A DNA stretch of 64,000 nt from an uncultured Dysgonomonas sp. (GTDB lineage Bacteria; Bacteroidota; Bacteroidia; Bacteroidales; Dysgonomonadaceae): positions 3,336-67,335 of the forward strand of contig NZ_CAKUOF010000017.1 in assembly GCF_934668725.1 (NCBI RefSeq). The letters are read 5' to 3'. The notes below the pieces were generated by a model that was not told the origin of the DNA, made no database searches, and worked only from the letters and a program-made list of their open reading frames with translations. This document shows positions 8,492 to 17,933 of this stretch, piece by piece (within the stretch, counting starts at the first letter, position 1; each line of letters opens with the position of its first letter). Made by a program: the position numbers and the translations under genes.

Positions 8492-9832
8492 ATGAAACTT
8501 TGGCAAAAAAATACACTGGTTAATAAAGATATAGAAGAGTATACGGTTGGTCACGATAGAGAAATGGATTTATATCTGGCAAAACATGATGTAATGGGCT
8601 CTATGGCTCACATAACCATGCTCGAATCAATCGGATTACTTGCAAAAGAGGAATTACATATCCTACTTAAAGAGCTCAAATCAATATATAATACAATAGA
8701 AGAAGGTCATTTTACCATAGAAAATGATGTAGAAGACGTTCACTCACAAATAGAATTAATACTTACCCGTAAATTGGGCGATGTGGGGAAAAAGATTCAC
8801 AGCGGCCGTTCGAGAAACGATCAGGTACTGGTCGATCTAAAACTTTTCACCAGAGAGCAAATTAAAACTGTAGTAGAATCGGTATCAGATCTTATCGAGA
8901 TACTTTTACAACAAAGCGAAAAGTATAAAAATGTCCTCATACCCGGTTATACTCACTTACAAATAGCAATGCCATCGTCATTCGGATTGTGGTTTGGCGC
9001 TTATGCAGAGAGCCTTGTTGATGATTTACAGTTACTTCTGGCTGCATTTAAAATTTGTAACCGAAACCCTTTAGGCTCTGCTGCCGGATATGGTTCTTCA
9101 TTCCCATTAAACAGGCAATTAACAACAGATTTGTTAGGATTCGATTCTATGAATTACAATGTTGTATATGCTCAGATGGGAAGAGGTAAGATGGAACGTA
9201 CCGTAGGCTTTGCCATCGCTGGCATAGCGGCAACCCTATCTAAACTATCTTTTGATGCATGTATGTATAATAGTCAGAACTTTGGATTTATAAAATTACC
9301 CGACGAATATACTACAGGATCGAGTATTATGCCTCACAAAAAAAATCCTGATGTATTTGAACTTTCGCGTGCAAAATGTAACAAGCTGCAAGCATTACCA
9401 ACAGAAATCACTTTGATAACCAATAACCTTCCTTCAGGCTACTTTAGAGACATGCAGCTTATCAAAGAAATCTTCTTGCCTTCTTTTGATGAGCTAAATA
9501 ACTGCATTTCTATGATTGGTCGTATGATAAGCGAGATTAGAGTAAATGAAGAGGCTATCAATGATGACAAATACATCTATATATTTAGTGTAGAAGAGGT
9601 CAACCGCTTAGTATTAGAAGGCATGCCTTTCAGGGATGCTTATAAGAAAGTAGGTTTGGATATAGAAAGCGGTAAATTCTCACACAACCGACAAGTGAAT
9701 CATACCCACGAAGGCAGTATAGGTAATTTATGCAATGAAAAAATAGAATTATTAAGACAAAATATAGTAGATCAGTTTGATTTCTCCTCAATAGAGGCTG
9801 CCGAATCAAAATTATTAAACTCTGCCAATTAA
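8492..9832 (+). CDS. argH: Argininosuccinate lyase
   Basis: 446 residues of the fumarase/aspartase superfamily; the enzyme splits argininosuccinate to arginine and fumarate. Signature elements are present: MDLYLAKHDVMGSMAHITML, DVHSQIE, KIHSGRSRNDQVL, the catalytic-loop signature GSSIMPHKKNPD and PGYTHLQIAMP. Length and start (MKLWQKNTLVNKDIEEYTVGHD) fit Bacteroidota ArgH proteins, which lack part of the usual N-terminal segment. It follows the SRPBCC-like gene and precedes serB; an imperfect hairpin overlaps its stop. Confidence 0.93.
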   Translation: MKLWQKNTLVNKDIEEYTVGHDREMDLYLAKHDVMGSMAHITMLESIGLLAKEELHILLKELKSIYNTIEEGHFTIENDVEDVHSQIELILTRKLGDVGKKIHSGRSRNDQVLVDLKLFTREQIKTVVESVSDLIEILLQQSEKYKNVLIPGYTHLQIAMPSSFGLWFGAYAESLVDDLQLLLAAFKICNRNPLGSAAGYGSSFPLNRQLTTDLLGFDSMNYNVVYAQMGRGKMERTVGFAIAGIAATLSKLSFDACMYNSQNFGFIKLPDEYTTGSSIMPHKKNPDVFELSRAKCNKLQALPTEITLITNNLPSGYFRDMQLIKEIFLPSFDELNNCISMIGRMISEIRVNEEAINDDKYIYIFSVEEVNRLVLEGMPFRDAYKKVGLDIESGKFSHNRQVNHTHEGSIGNLCNEKIELLRQNIVDQFDFSSIEAAESKLLNSAN

Positions 9833-9847
9833 GGTCAAAGAGACTTT
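9831..9847 (+). promoter_or_regulatory. Degenerate stop-codon hairpin after argH
   Basis: AAGGTC-AAAGA-GACTTT can pair over six positions with one G-U wobble and starts inside the TAA of argH. It is a weaker member of the same family as the hairpins after the two preceding genes. Confidence 0.35.
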
Positions 9848-9930
9848 ATTATTGCTTCGGTAAGTATAATAACTAGAGCTAGTTCTCTATATAAACGTAG
9901 TATTAAATTTACACTACTTAAAATTTAAGA

Positions 9931-11154
9931 ATGGAGGATACTGAAATTATTTTAGTACGCATATCGGGACAAGACCGTCCGGGTGTGACCACTGCTTTAA
10001 CAGCAATATTAGGACATTACAATGCCACTATACTTGATCTCGGACAGGCAAATATACATCATTCGCTTTCGTTAGCAATAATGTTTGAGTCTCAAACCGA
10101 AAAATCAGGATATATTCTTAAAGATCTATTATTTAAGGCTGACGAACTAGGTGTTAATGTCAGATTCTCTCACTTGAGTAAAGAAGCTTATTCTACTTGG
10201 GTAAATCTTCAAGGAAAAAATCGTTATACTGTTACTATTTTAGGACGTGAGCTAAATGCCACACATATATCCATAGTAACACAAGTATTATTGGATAATA
10301 AACTTAACATTGAGAAGATCACACGTCTGACTTCTCGCATTCCATTGAATAAGAAAGATAGAATCGGTCGGTCTTGTATCGAATTATCGGTTCGTGGAAC
10401 TATAGAACATTTTAAGGAACTGCAAAAAACATTCCTTACTCTTTCTGCAAAATATCAAATTGATATTGCTTTCCAAGAAGAGAGTATGTATCGCCGAATG
10501 CGCCGTTTAATATGCTTCGATATGGATTCAACTCTTATCCAAACAGAGGTTATAGATGAACTTGCCGATCGTGCAGGTGTAGGAGAGGAAGTAAGAGCTA
10601 TTACCGAGTCGGCCATGAGAGGAGAAATAGACTTTTCGGAAAGCTTCAAAAGAAGAGTCAGTCTTTTGAAAGGGTTAGATGAATCAGTCATGAAAGAAAT
10701 TGCCGAAAATCTACCTATAACAGAAGGAATGACCCGATTAGTACGTATTTTGAAAAAGAGTGGATACAAGATAGCTATCCTTTCGGGTGGATTTACTTAT
10801 TTTGGTAATCACTTAAAAGAAAAATACGGGTTTGACTATGTATATGCCAACGAATTGGAAATTGAAGACGGCAAACTTACAGGAAAACATGTTGGGGATA
10901 TTGTAGATGGTAAACGTAAAGCCGAACTGTTACGTTTAATTGCTCAAGTCGAAAAAGTAGATTTAAAACAAACAGTAGCCGTAGGCGATGGAGCAAATGA
11001 TTTACAAATGTTGGCCACTGCCGGATTAGGAATTGCTTTCCATGCAAAACCTAAAGTTAAAGAGAATGCGCAACAATCTTTATCTACTGTAGGACTCGAT
11101 GGTATATTGTATTTCTTGGGATACAGAGATTCAATGCTTGAAGGAGATTATTAA
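9931..11154 (+). CDS. serB: Phosphoserine phosphatase with N-terminal ACT domains
   Basis: 407 residues. Two ACT-like regulatory domains occupy roughly residues 5-180 (ILVRISGQDRPGVTTALTAI; YTVTILGRELNATHISIV). The HAD phosphatase domain follows, with motif I FDMDSTLIQTEVIDELA, motif II AILSGGFTYFG and motif III/IV VAVGDGANDLQMLATAG. It dephosphorylates O-phosphoserine in the last step of serine synthesis; ACT domains usually bind amino acids as feedback ligands. A strong bidirectional terminator follows 16 nt after the stop. Confidence 0.93.
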   Translation: MEDTEIILVRISGQDRPGVTTALTAILGHYNATILDLGQANIHHSLSLAIMFESQTEKSGYILKDLLFKADELGVNVRFSHLSKEAYSTWVNLQGKNRYTVTILGRELNATHISIVTQVLLDNKLNIEKITRLTSRIPLNKKDRIGRSCIELSVRGTIEHFKELQKTFLTLSAKYQIDIAFQEESMYRRMRRLICFDMDSTLIQTEVIDELADRAGVGEEVRAITESAMRGEIDFSESFKRRVSLLKGLDESVMKEIAENLPITEGMTRLVRILKKSGYKIAILSGGFTYFGNHLKEKYGFDYVYANELEIEDGKLTGKHVGDIVDGKRKAELLRLIAQVEKVDLKQTVAVGDGANDLQMLATAGLGIAFHAKPKVKENAQQSLSTVGLDGILYFLGYRDSMLEGDY

Positions 11155-11170
11155 AAAGTAATCAAATATA

Positions 11171-11206
11171 AAAACAAAGTCCCGAAGATTTCCGGGACTT
11201 TGTTTT
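11171..11206. terminator. Bidirectional intrinsic terminator between serB and the PL8 lyase gene
   Basis: The stem ACAAAGTCCCG / CGGGACTTTGT with an 8-nt loop is flanked by A-runs on one side and TTTTT on the other, so it can stop transcripts from serB (plus) and from the convergent lyase gene (minus). Confidence 0.85.
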
Positions 11207-11218
11207 TGGATATAGACT

Positions 11219-14200
11219 TTATTTGACCATTAATTTTATACTTTCATTTAATTCAGGATTCATATTATCCTTGATTGATAATATAAATACTCCTGATGGT
11301 AACCTGGAAGAATTAATAGAATGGTCTTTCGTTATAACTTGCGTACGACCTGACATATCTATAATTCTAATCTCAGCAGTATTGGTTTGTATCGGAAAAT
11401 CTATAAATAATATATCTCCTCGTAATACAGGATTAGGATATATCACAGTATTTGTTTTTATTTCACTAATAGTTTCAATTGATCTGAGTGTAGATGCTAA
11501 TGTCTTAAACCTGACCAATAATTTAGGATGTTTATTTACATCGGATGATTCTTTCGAATAGAATTGTGCATCCGTTTTTCCATCACTTCCTTTAGTTGTT
11601 GATGAAACATGTAATGAAATGACTCTGTTACCTTTCTTATATTCAGACTTAAGATATTCCGTAATATCAAAAAGCACATCATTCCCTGCAGGTAAACCAT
11701 TAGCAGAAGAAATAACTGCTCCTAAAGCAGATGGCCTGTTTGTCCACGTTAAGGTTGACTCTGTCCATATATTTGCTACCGGTATAATTTGCCAACTGGT
11801 GCTTTGGATAGAAGTATTAGCGTACGATACAGACAATTTTAAGGAGACATTATCTATTTCATCAAAACTGGTATTTTCGAGATTAAATTTAAAATAAACT
11901 TCCCGATTATAACCGTCGCCATCTTTTTTAATTGTCAAAGTATTTGTCGCCCCATAATTTGTATTTGCAAAAGTACCATCTCTTACCCAGGCATCTTCGA
12001 CAGCAGTAAATTCGGACGATTCCATATTACTTTCTCCTTTTTCCTGTAACATTAATTGTGGAGCCTTAAGAGGATCACTTCCTTCTTTGGAATAGAATTG
12101 TGCATCCGTTTTTCCATCAGTTCCTCTGGTTATAGATGAAATATGTAAACTTAAGGTTTTACTATTATTCTTAATTTCACTCAATACAGCCTGAGTTATA
12201 TCCACCATAATATTCGATCCGGCAGTAACCGTCGGAACTGTCGTTATTATATTAGCAGTGGCAGGTCTATTATTCCATGTTATACTTTTCTCGCTCCATG
12301 TATTATCAGCGACATATCCTATATTCCACTGAGTATCATGAATTGATGTATTAGAGTTTGCTACATACAGTGCTAAAAATATATTTTGATATTTATTTAT
12401 ATCGATATTCTGTAAATCGAATTTAATATAAGCTTCGCGATTATAGCCATCTCCATCTTTTTTCACAACTAAAGTATTGGTTGTTCCATAATTCGTATTT
12501 GCATAATCTCCATCTCTTACCCAAGAGTCTTCTATTGCATAAATATATTTATACTTAACTGAAATATATTCCGGAGTTTCTTCATTTACAACATATCTGT
12601 AAGTAGATCCGGCATAAGGATCAGGATACTTAGGTAATGTACACTTCAACTCTTTAGTTCCTTCTACAATGGGAAATTGGGTTCGTAAAGTAATGTTAGA
12701 CTGCACTCTCGATGGATCTGAAATATGAAGTTCAACCTCAGATGTTCCTATATTTTTAACTATTAAGGCACATCCCCTGTCTGCATAAATTGAAATATCG
12801 CCTTCTGTAAATGTGGCAGCCTTATAAAAAATCAAACTTAAAATATTCAACCCTTTATGTCTTACGACCTGGACCGAATCTGTATTTGCCAATATCTCAA
12901 TATCAGCATTAGAATAGGCATTCATTTCTGCTGATGTAGTTTTATTAGGAACAACGATATATGCATAACTCCCCCCACTTGGTTTTAGTCCATGATTAAA
13001 CCACATTTTAAATACCTCTTTTGTAATCATCTCATCAGAAGAAGGGGTATTAATCGATTTCCATGTTCCAGTCTGGTTTTGATTAGTGATAGAAATATTT
13101 CCCCCTTGAGGAAAAATATAACCTACCCCATTGTGTAAGACCCATGACAGACCTTCATAATTATGTGAACCTTTAGATAAAATAGTTTCAGCTCCATTTG
13201 TATTGGCAATCACACTTCCTTGAAGCAGACTTTGATTAAGTGTTGTATTTATTGCCTGTGATGCCGTTGATGTTATACCTGCTCCAAGGCAAACAACCTC
13301 ATTGTCAAAAAAGAACCATGATTTTTTAGCTGTTGTATTAATATTGTAATTGTTATCATTCAACCAATAAGTACTTGCACCATATTTTCCATCGGAAACC
13401 CCTCCGGCAAAAACACTTGTACCCAGCTGCCCCCATTGTGCCGGTTTGGGTATAGAGGTTAAAGATGGCGCTGTTACACCGGGTATTTTCGCCCAATCCC
13501 ATACAGGAAAAATATCTACATATTCATCACCATTAATAGCAATATCAGTTGCTCCGTCTGTAAGGAAGTATCCTTTAAGGTTTTCTTCATTGCCATTCTC
13601 ATTCCTACATGTATATTTCGATGCAGTTCGTACATCGAAGGTATAACCTGAACGTTGATGCAATGTATAATCAGACCGCCAAAAATGAGTATTCGATGGC
13701 TTCAGTCCATATCCGGGGGACTCTGTTCCTCTTAAGCGCTTTACTGCTGCATCATATTCCTCTGTATTCGCAGGATCAAGTGCAATCATCCGATTCACAA
13801 CTGTTGCAAAACCTGATTGACTAAGACCGTTTTTACGGCTCACTCCACGTCCCAGTACATTATAAAGAAAATATTTTCCTCTCAAGATCGGTAAATAAAT
13901 ATTTCTCATGAATTTACTTAGTAGCTCCAATTTCTCTCCAGACAGAGCATAAGGCGTATTTACCATATATTCGGCAATACTTGATATACCATTCACAAAT
14001 ACATGGCCGTAACCTCCCACATATAACTGATTACCATGCTGCTGATACGAGAAGTCATGTTGAAGTCCCTCTCCTGTTGTCAAAAATATAGGAAAATATA
14101 CTTGATCTGCCCCAAAAGATAATACAGCGGTATCTTTGGTCAAACACCCCCTATATATCCAATGTGTAGCAATATCCAGTTTATTAGCTCCGGTTCCTTG

Positions 14201-14785
14201 TGAACCGGGCTCATCAGGTTTTCCCCCTTCACTTTTCATACGATTTATCAGTTTATTTTCCAGGTCTGCCGGTAATGACTGCGCTCCTGAACGCATAAGA
14301 ATCAACATAACACCCATTCGCTGAGGACAAGCAATCTTTTGCTGATACCAATTGGTACTTAAAGGATGTTTATCATACCAAAAACCGAGCATCTTTACAA
14401 TCGTATTATAAACGGTCGTATCCCCCCAGTATTTGCTATTAGTCATTGTGTAAGCAAGTACCATGCTCTTCATCCTGTCTAAGTGCCCAATCGGTTTCCA
14501 ATCAGTCTGGGCATTATCTGCATAATCAATATCCGGAAAAGAACCATCTTCCTGTATAACGGACAAATAATAAGTAGTATTATTTTCCATAGTCGCCACA
14601 TTAACACTTTTATGAGCAGATTGAATGCGACCCATAATTACATCAAATACATCAGCCGTTATACCATCTGATGCTTGATTCTGGGATGCATAAAGCCCAT
14701 CAAAAGATGTTAATCCAATAAGTAGAATAAAAAAATTCAGCCAATTCCTATTCACATAGAAATGCTTTTTAATAATGTTTTTCAT
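11219..14785 (-). CDS. Secreted polysaccharide lyase, family PL8-like, with two DNRLRE domains and a T9SS sorting domain
   Basis: 1188 residues from the ATG at 14785 (a start at 14863 would place 26 unlikely residues before the signal peptide). After the signal peptide comes a PL8-type alpha toroid with NWYQQKIACPQRMGVMLIL. The likely catalytic His/Tyr lie in QHDFSYQQHGNQLYVGGYG near residue 242 and an Arg block (GRGVSRKNG) near 315; a super-sandwich beta region follows. PL8 enzymes cleave hyaluronan, chondroitin or xanthan by beta-elimination. Two DNRLRE-type modules (about 745-905 and 925-1080), each starting EDxWVRDGxxANTNYG, precede a type A sorting domain (VIYPNPVLRGD... to SIKLMVK). The substrate is unknown; export by PorU/PorV is inferred. 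Confidence 0.85.
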   Translation of the reverse strand: MKNIIKKHFYVNRNWLNFFILLIGLTSFDGLYASQNQASDGITADVFDVIMGRIQSAHKSVNVATMENNTTYYLSVIQEDGSFPDIDYADNAQTDWKPIGHLDRMKSMVLAYTMTNSKYWGDTTVYNTIVKMLGFWYDKHPLSTNWYQQKIACPQRMGVMLILMRSGAQSLPADLENKLINRMKSEGGKPDEPGSQGTGANKLDIATHWIYRGCLTKDTAVLSFGADQVYFPIFLTTGEGLQHDFSYQQHGNQLYVGGYGHVFVNGISSIAEYMVNTPYALSGEKLELLSKFMRNIYLPILRGKYFLYNVLGRGVSRKNGLSQSGFATVVNRMIALDPANTEEYDAAVKRLRGTESPGYGLKPSNTHFWRSDYTLHQRSGYTFDVRTASKYTCRNENGNEENLKGYFLTDGATDIAINGDEYVDIFPVWDWAKIPGVTAPSLTSIPKPAQWGQLGTSVFAGGVSDGKYGASTYWLNDNNYNINTTAKKSWFFFDNEVVCLGAGITSTASQAINTTLNQSLLQGSVIANTNGAETILSKGSHNYEGLSWVLHNGVGYIFPQGGNISITNQNQTGTWKSINTPSSDEMITKEVFKMWFNHGLKPSGGSYAYIVVPNKTTSAEMNAYSNADIEILANTDSVQVVRHKGLNILSLIFYKAATFTEGDISIYADRGCALIVKNIGTSEVELHISDPSRVQSNITLRTQFPIVEGTKELKCTLPKYPDPYAGSTYRYVVNEETPEYISVKYKYIYAIEDSWVRDGDYANTNYGTTNTLVVKKDGDGYNREAYIKFDLQNIDINKYQNIFLALYVANSNTSIHDTQWNIGYVADNTWSEKSITWNNRPATANIITTVPTVTAGSNIMVDITQAVLSEIKNNSKTLSLHISSITRGTDGKTDAQFYSKEGSDPLKAPQLMLQEKGESNMESSEFTAVEDAWVRDGTFANTNYGATNTLTIKKDGDGYNREVYFKFNLENTSFDEIDNVSLKLSVSYANTSIQSTSWQIIPVANIWTESTLTWTNRPSALGAVISSANGLPAGNDVLFDITEYLKSEYKKGNRVISLHVSSTTKGSDGKTDAQFYSKESSDVNKHPKLLVRFKTLASTLRSIETISEIKTNTVIYPNPVLRGDILFIDFPIQTNTAEIRIIDMSGRTQVITKDHSINSSRLPSGVFILSIKDNMNPELNESIKLMVK
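11557..12119 (-). repeat. Tandem DNRLRE module duplication with identical 29-bp segments
   Basis: The bases 11557-11585 and 12091-12119 are identical over 29 positions, and surrounding DNA in each module is clearly similar (for example the two segments encoding KKDGDGYNRE). The repeat period is 534 bp, one module. Identity beyond what the protein needs points to fairly recent duplication or gene conversion. Confidence 0.75.
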
Positions 14786-14913
14786 GTTCCTAAATTTAAA
14801 GTTTGTAATTCTGTGTACAGTTAAGCTCTGTAATACGTTCAAAATATAGTATATTATACCCATACCGCAATGCTTATTCTTTAATTTAACACTTACATCA
14901 ATTACGAATACAT

Positions 14914-14952
14914 AAAAAAACTAGCCCTACTTCCTTTCAGAAGCAGGGCTAG
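14914..14952 (-). terminator. Intrinsic terminator after nrdJ
   Basis: Read on the minus strand, the stem CTAGCCCT-GCTTC / GAAG-T-AGGGCTAG (one mismatched pair inside) is followed by TTTTTTT. It lies about 40 nt past the nrdJ stop. Confidence 0.85.
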
Positions 14953-14990
14953 AGACAATATGTTAAATTAATATCTGGATCAATTCAAAA

Positions 14991-17528
14991 TTAACCGCAT
15001 TTAGATGCACCACAATTACTACATTTCAGGCATCCCTCCTGATAAACTAAGGTCTCTTGTTCACAAACAGGACATTTTTGACCTTTCAATTCAGCACCAT
15101 TAGGAAGATACTTTTTCAAAGCTCTCTCAACCCCATTCTTCCATGTATTAATTGTTTCACTATCCAACTCTAAACCTTGTACCAGTTTAATAACCTGATC
15201 GATTGGCATACCATATCGTAATACGCCCGAAATCAATTTAGCATAATTCCAATACTCAGGATTAAATTTACTATTCAAACCTTCAATTGTAGTTTTATAG
15301 CCTCTCTTGTTCTTAAATTGGAAGTCATAACTGCGCTCTCCTTCATCATCAGTACTTTTAATGATAGCACCCTTACTTACTTGCTTGGGTAGCATAATCC
15401 CCTCATCTTCATCATTAAGACCTGTAAATATCTCATAAGGACGCCCATCTAAAAGCCCTATAAATGCAATCCATTTTTCTTTATTATTTTGGAATCGGAT
15501 TACATCTGCCTCTAGTTCCTTCGGACGAGAAGTCACCAAGATCGGACGTTCGTAACATTCTTCCTCTTTGGCTTTTTTATCATCTGCGGCCAATAATACA
15601 CCAGCACGAGAGCCGTCTCTGTAAACAGTACAACCTTTACATCCACTCTTCCAAGCCTCTATATATAGTGTATTTACCAATTCTTCTGAAACATCCGATG
15701 GTAAATTTATAGTTACACTAATCGAGTGGTCAACCCACTTTTGAATACGACCTTGCATTTTCACTTTTTGTAACCAATCTACATCATTAGATGTTGCTTT
15801 ATAATAAGGAGACTGAGCCACTAATTGATCTAACTCTTCTGATGTATATTTTTTAGTTACAGAGTGTCCTTTCGCCTCCATCCAGGTAACAAATTTGTGG
15901 TGGAATACAATATATTCCTCCCATGAATCACCATTCTCATCAACAAAGTCAACTTTTACTTGTACATCATTGGGATTCACTTTACGACGACGTTTATATA
16001 CAGGCAGGAATACAGGCTCAATACCCGACGACGATTGTGTCATCAAGCTGGTTGTTCCTGTTGGAGCTACTGTAAGACAGGCAATATTACGACGACCATA
16101 CTTTTCCATTTCAGTATAAAGAGTCGGATCTTCTGCACACAATCTATTAATAAACGGATTATTTTTTTCTCTTTCAATATCAAAGATTTCAAAAGCGCCA
16201 CGTTCTTTAGCCAAATTAACTGATGCACGATAAGCAGCAATAGCTAAAGTACGATGTACTTCTTCTGCAAAAGCTGTAGCTTCTTCTGTTCCATAACGAA
16301 GATTCATTGCTGCAATCATATCACCTTCAGCAGTTATACCTACACCGGTTCTGCGGCCTTGCAATGTTTTTTTGCGGATTTTCTCCCACAAGTGTCTTTC
16401 TGTTTGTTTTACTTCGTCAACTTCAGGATCTTCATCTATTTTCGATAGAATGTTATCAATTTTTTCTGTTTCAAGATCAATAATATCATCCATAATGCGT
16501 TGAGCCAATGCTACATGTTTTTTGAATAATTCAAAATCAAAATAAGCATCGTCAGTAAATGGATTAACGACATATGAGTATAAGTTAATCGCCAGCAAAC
16601 GACAGCTATCATAAGGACAAAGAGGTATCTCACCACATGGATTAGTAGATACTGTGCGGAAACCTAAATCAGCATAACAATCCGGCACAGATTCTCTGAT
16701 AATTGTATCCCAGAATAAAACTCCCGGCTCTGCCGATCTCCAAGCATTGTGTACTATTTTTTCCCACAATCGCGAAGCATCTATCTCTTTTGTTGTAGTA
16801 GGATCGTTTGATATAACAGGGTATTGTTGAGTATAAGTTGTTCCATCAACAACAGCCTGCATAAAATCATCATCAATTTTAACGGAAACATTTGCACCTG
16901 TAACTTTTCCTTCTACCATTTTTGCATCGATGAAAGATTCGGCATCAGGATGCTTAATAGAAACACTTAGCATTAAAGCTCCACGACGACCATCTTGTGC
17001 AACTTCGCGGGTAGAATTTGAATACCTCTCCATGAATGGAACCAAACCGGTTGAAGTTAATGCTGAATTCTTAACAGGAGAGCCTTTGGGACGAATATGA
17101 GAAAGGTCATGTCCTACCCCTCCTCTACGCTTCATTAATTGAACCTGTTCTTGATCGATATGCATAATTGCACCATATGAATCAGCAGAACCATCAATCC
17201 CTATCACAAAACAGTTAGAAAGAGAAGCTATTTGAAAATCGTTGCCAATACCTGTCATCGGACTACCTTGAGGTACAATATACTTAAACTGATCAAATAA
17301 GTCATATAGTTCCTGGCTTGTAAGTCCGTTTTCATATTTCTTCTCGATACGAGCGATTTCATTGGCTAACCGCCAATGCATATCTTCCGGCGAATGCTCA
17401 TAAATATTACCTGCAGCATCTTTTAATGCATACTTATTGACCCAAACCTTAGCAGCCAGTTCATCTCCTTTAAAGTAAGCCAGCGCTGCTTCACAAGCTT
17501 CATCAAAAGTGTAGATTTTTTGTTCCAT
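14991..17528 (-). CDS. nrdJ: Adenosylcobalamin-dependent ribonucleotide reductase (class II)
   Basis: 845 residues. The family reduces ribonucleotides to deoxyribonucleotides using a radical generated from adenosylcobalamin, so it needs neither oxygen nor the glycyl-radical activase. Visible elements are NDFQIASLSNCFVIG, MKRRGGVGHDLSHIRP, the active-site block VSTNPCGEIPLCPYDSCRL, APTGTTSLMTQSSSGIEPVF and the TSCPD-domain region SGCKGCTVYRDGSRAGVL. The C-terminus ends in a Cys-rich ribbon (CPVCEQET... CLKCSNCGASKCG) used for redox relay. It is a single gene with its own promoter and terminator. No cobalamin riboswitch was recognisable in the leader. Confidence 0.94.
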   Translation of the reverse strand: MEQKIYTFDEACEAALAYFKGDELAAKVWVNKYALKDAAGNIYEHSPEDMHWRLANEIARIEKKYENGLTSQELYDLFDQFKYIVPQGSPMTGIGNDFQIASLSNCFVIGIDGSADSYGAIMHIDQEQVQLMKRRGGVGHDLSHIRPKGSPVKNSALTSTGLVPFMERYSNSTREVAQDGRRGALMLSVSIKHPDAESFIDAKMVEGKVTGANVSVKIDDDFMQAVVDGTTYTQQYPVISNDPTTTKEIDASRLWEKIVHNAWRSAEPGVLFWDTIIRESVPDCYADLGFRTVSTNPCGEIPLCPYDSCRLLAINLYSYVVNPFTDDAYFDFELFKKHVALAQRIMDDIIDLETEKIDNILSKIDEDPEVDEVKQTERHLWEKIRKKTLQGRRTGVGITAEGDMIAAMNLRYGTEEATAFAEEVHRTLAIAAYRASVNLAKERGAFEIFDIEREKNNPFINRLCAEDPTLYTEMEKYGRRNIACLTVAPTGTTSLMTQSSSGIEPVFLPVYKRRRKVNPNDVQVKVDFVDENGDSWEEYIVFHHKFVTWMEAKGHSVTKKYTSEELDQLVAQSPYYKATSNDVDWLQKVKMQGRIQKWVDHSISVTINLPSDVSEELVNTLYIEAWKSGCKGCTVYRDGSRAGVLLAADDKKAKEEECYERPILVTSRPKELEADVIRFQNNKEKWIAFIGLLDGRPYEIFTGLNDEDEGIMLPKQVSKGAIIKSTDDEGERSYDFQFKNKRGYKTTIEGLNSKFNPEYWNYAKLISGVLRYGMPIDQVIKLVQGLELDSETINTWKNGVERALKKYLPNGAELKGQKCPVCEQETLVYQEGCLKCSNCGASKCG

Positions 17529-17586
17529 TTTGAGGATATTCTTTAATTTGAAATTCTATTCTAATCTTCTTTATTTTTCAGCAACA

Positions 17587-17618
17587 CAAAACTACCGAGT
17601 AATAACGAATGTTACAAA
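17587..17618 (-). promoter_or_regulatory. Promoter for nrdJ
   Basis: On the minus strand a -33 TTTG (17615-17618) is separated by 20 nt from TAGTTTTG (17587-17594), an excellent match to the Bacteroides promoter layout. It lies about 60 nt upstream of the nrdJ ATG, which leaves a short leader. Confidence 0.65.
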
Positions 17619-17844
17619 TTTTAAAACAATTTGTTTTCAACAAAGTTCAATATTTCCCAAAATAAAAAATAAACAACTGAAATATAGTAATTTAAAAAAT
17701 ACTATCTGTTAAAAAGTTTTCCAAAATAAAATTACAATAAATTTGGTTCTGTTATATTTTTTAATACTAGACCATTCTATCAGCATAATAAAATTATTGG
17801 ATTTGAGATAATATTTTTTATTTTTCTTATAAAAAACAAATAAA

Positions 17845-17877
17845 AAAAACCCTGTCTAAAATGAATCGGACAGGGCT
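17845..17877 (-). terminator. Intrinsic terminator after the CoA-transferase gene
   Basis: On the minus strand AGCCCTGTC and GACAGGGTT flank a 12-nt loop and are followed by TTTTTT, about 57 nt after the stop codon at 17934. Confidence 0.85.
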
Positions 17878-17933
17878 ATATTATTTTAATAAAACTAATT
17901 ATATCAAGACATATAATCTAAATTATATCAATT

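Larger units (their letters stand above)
17529..17933. other. Intergenic region between nrdJ and the CoA-transferase gene (405 nt)
   Basis: Apart from the nrdJ promoter near its left end and the intrinsic terminator at 17845-17877, this very AT-rich stretch holds only short A/T runs. I see no gene or RNA element in it. Confidence 0.6.

Noticed and set aside
11223..14671. Several plus-strand frames of 60-112 codons across the polysaccharide lyase gene
   Set aside because: The minus-strand protein has clear domains over its whole length, so these are shadows.
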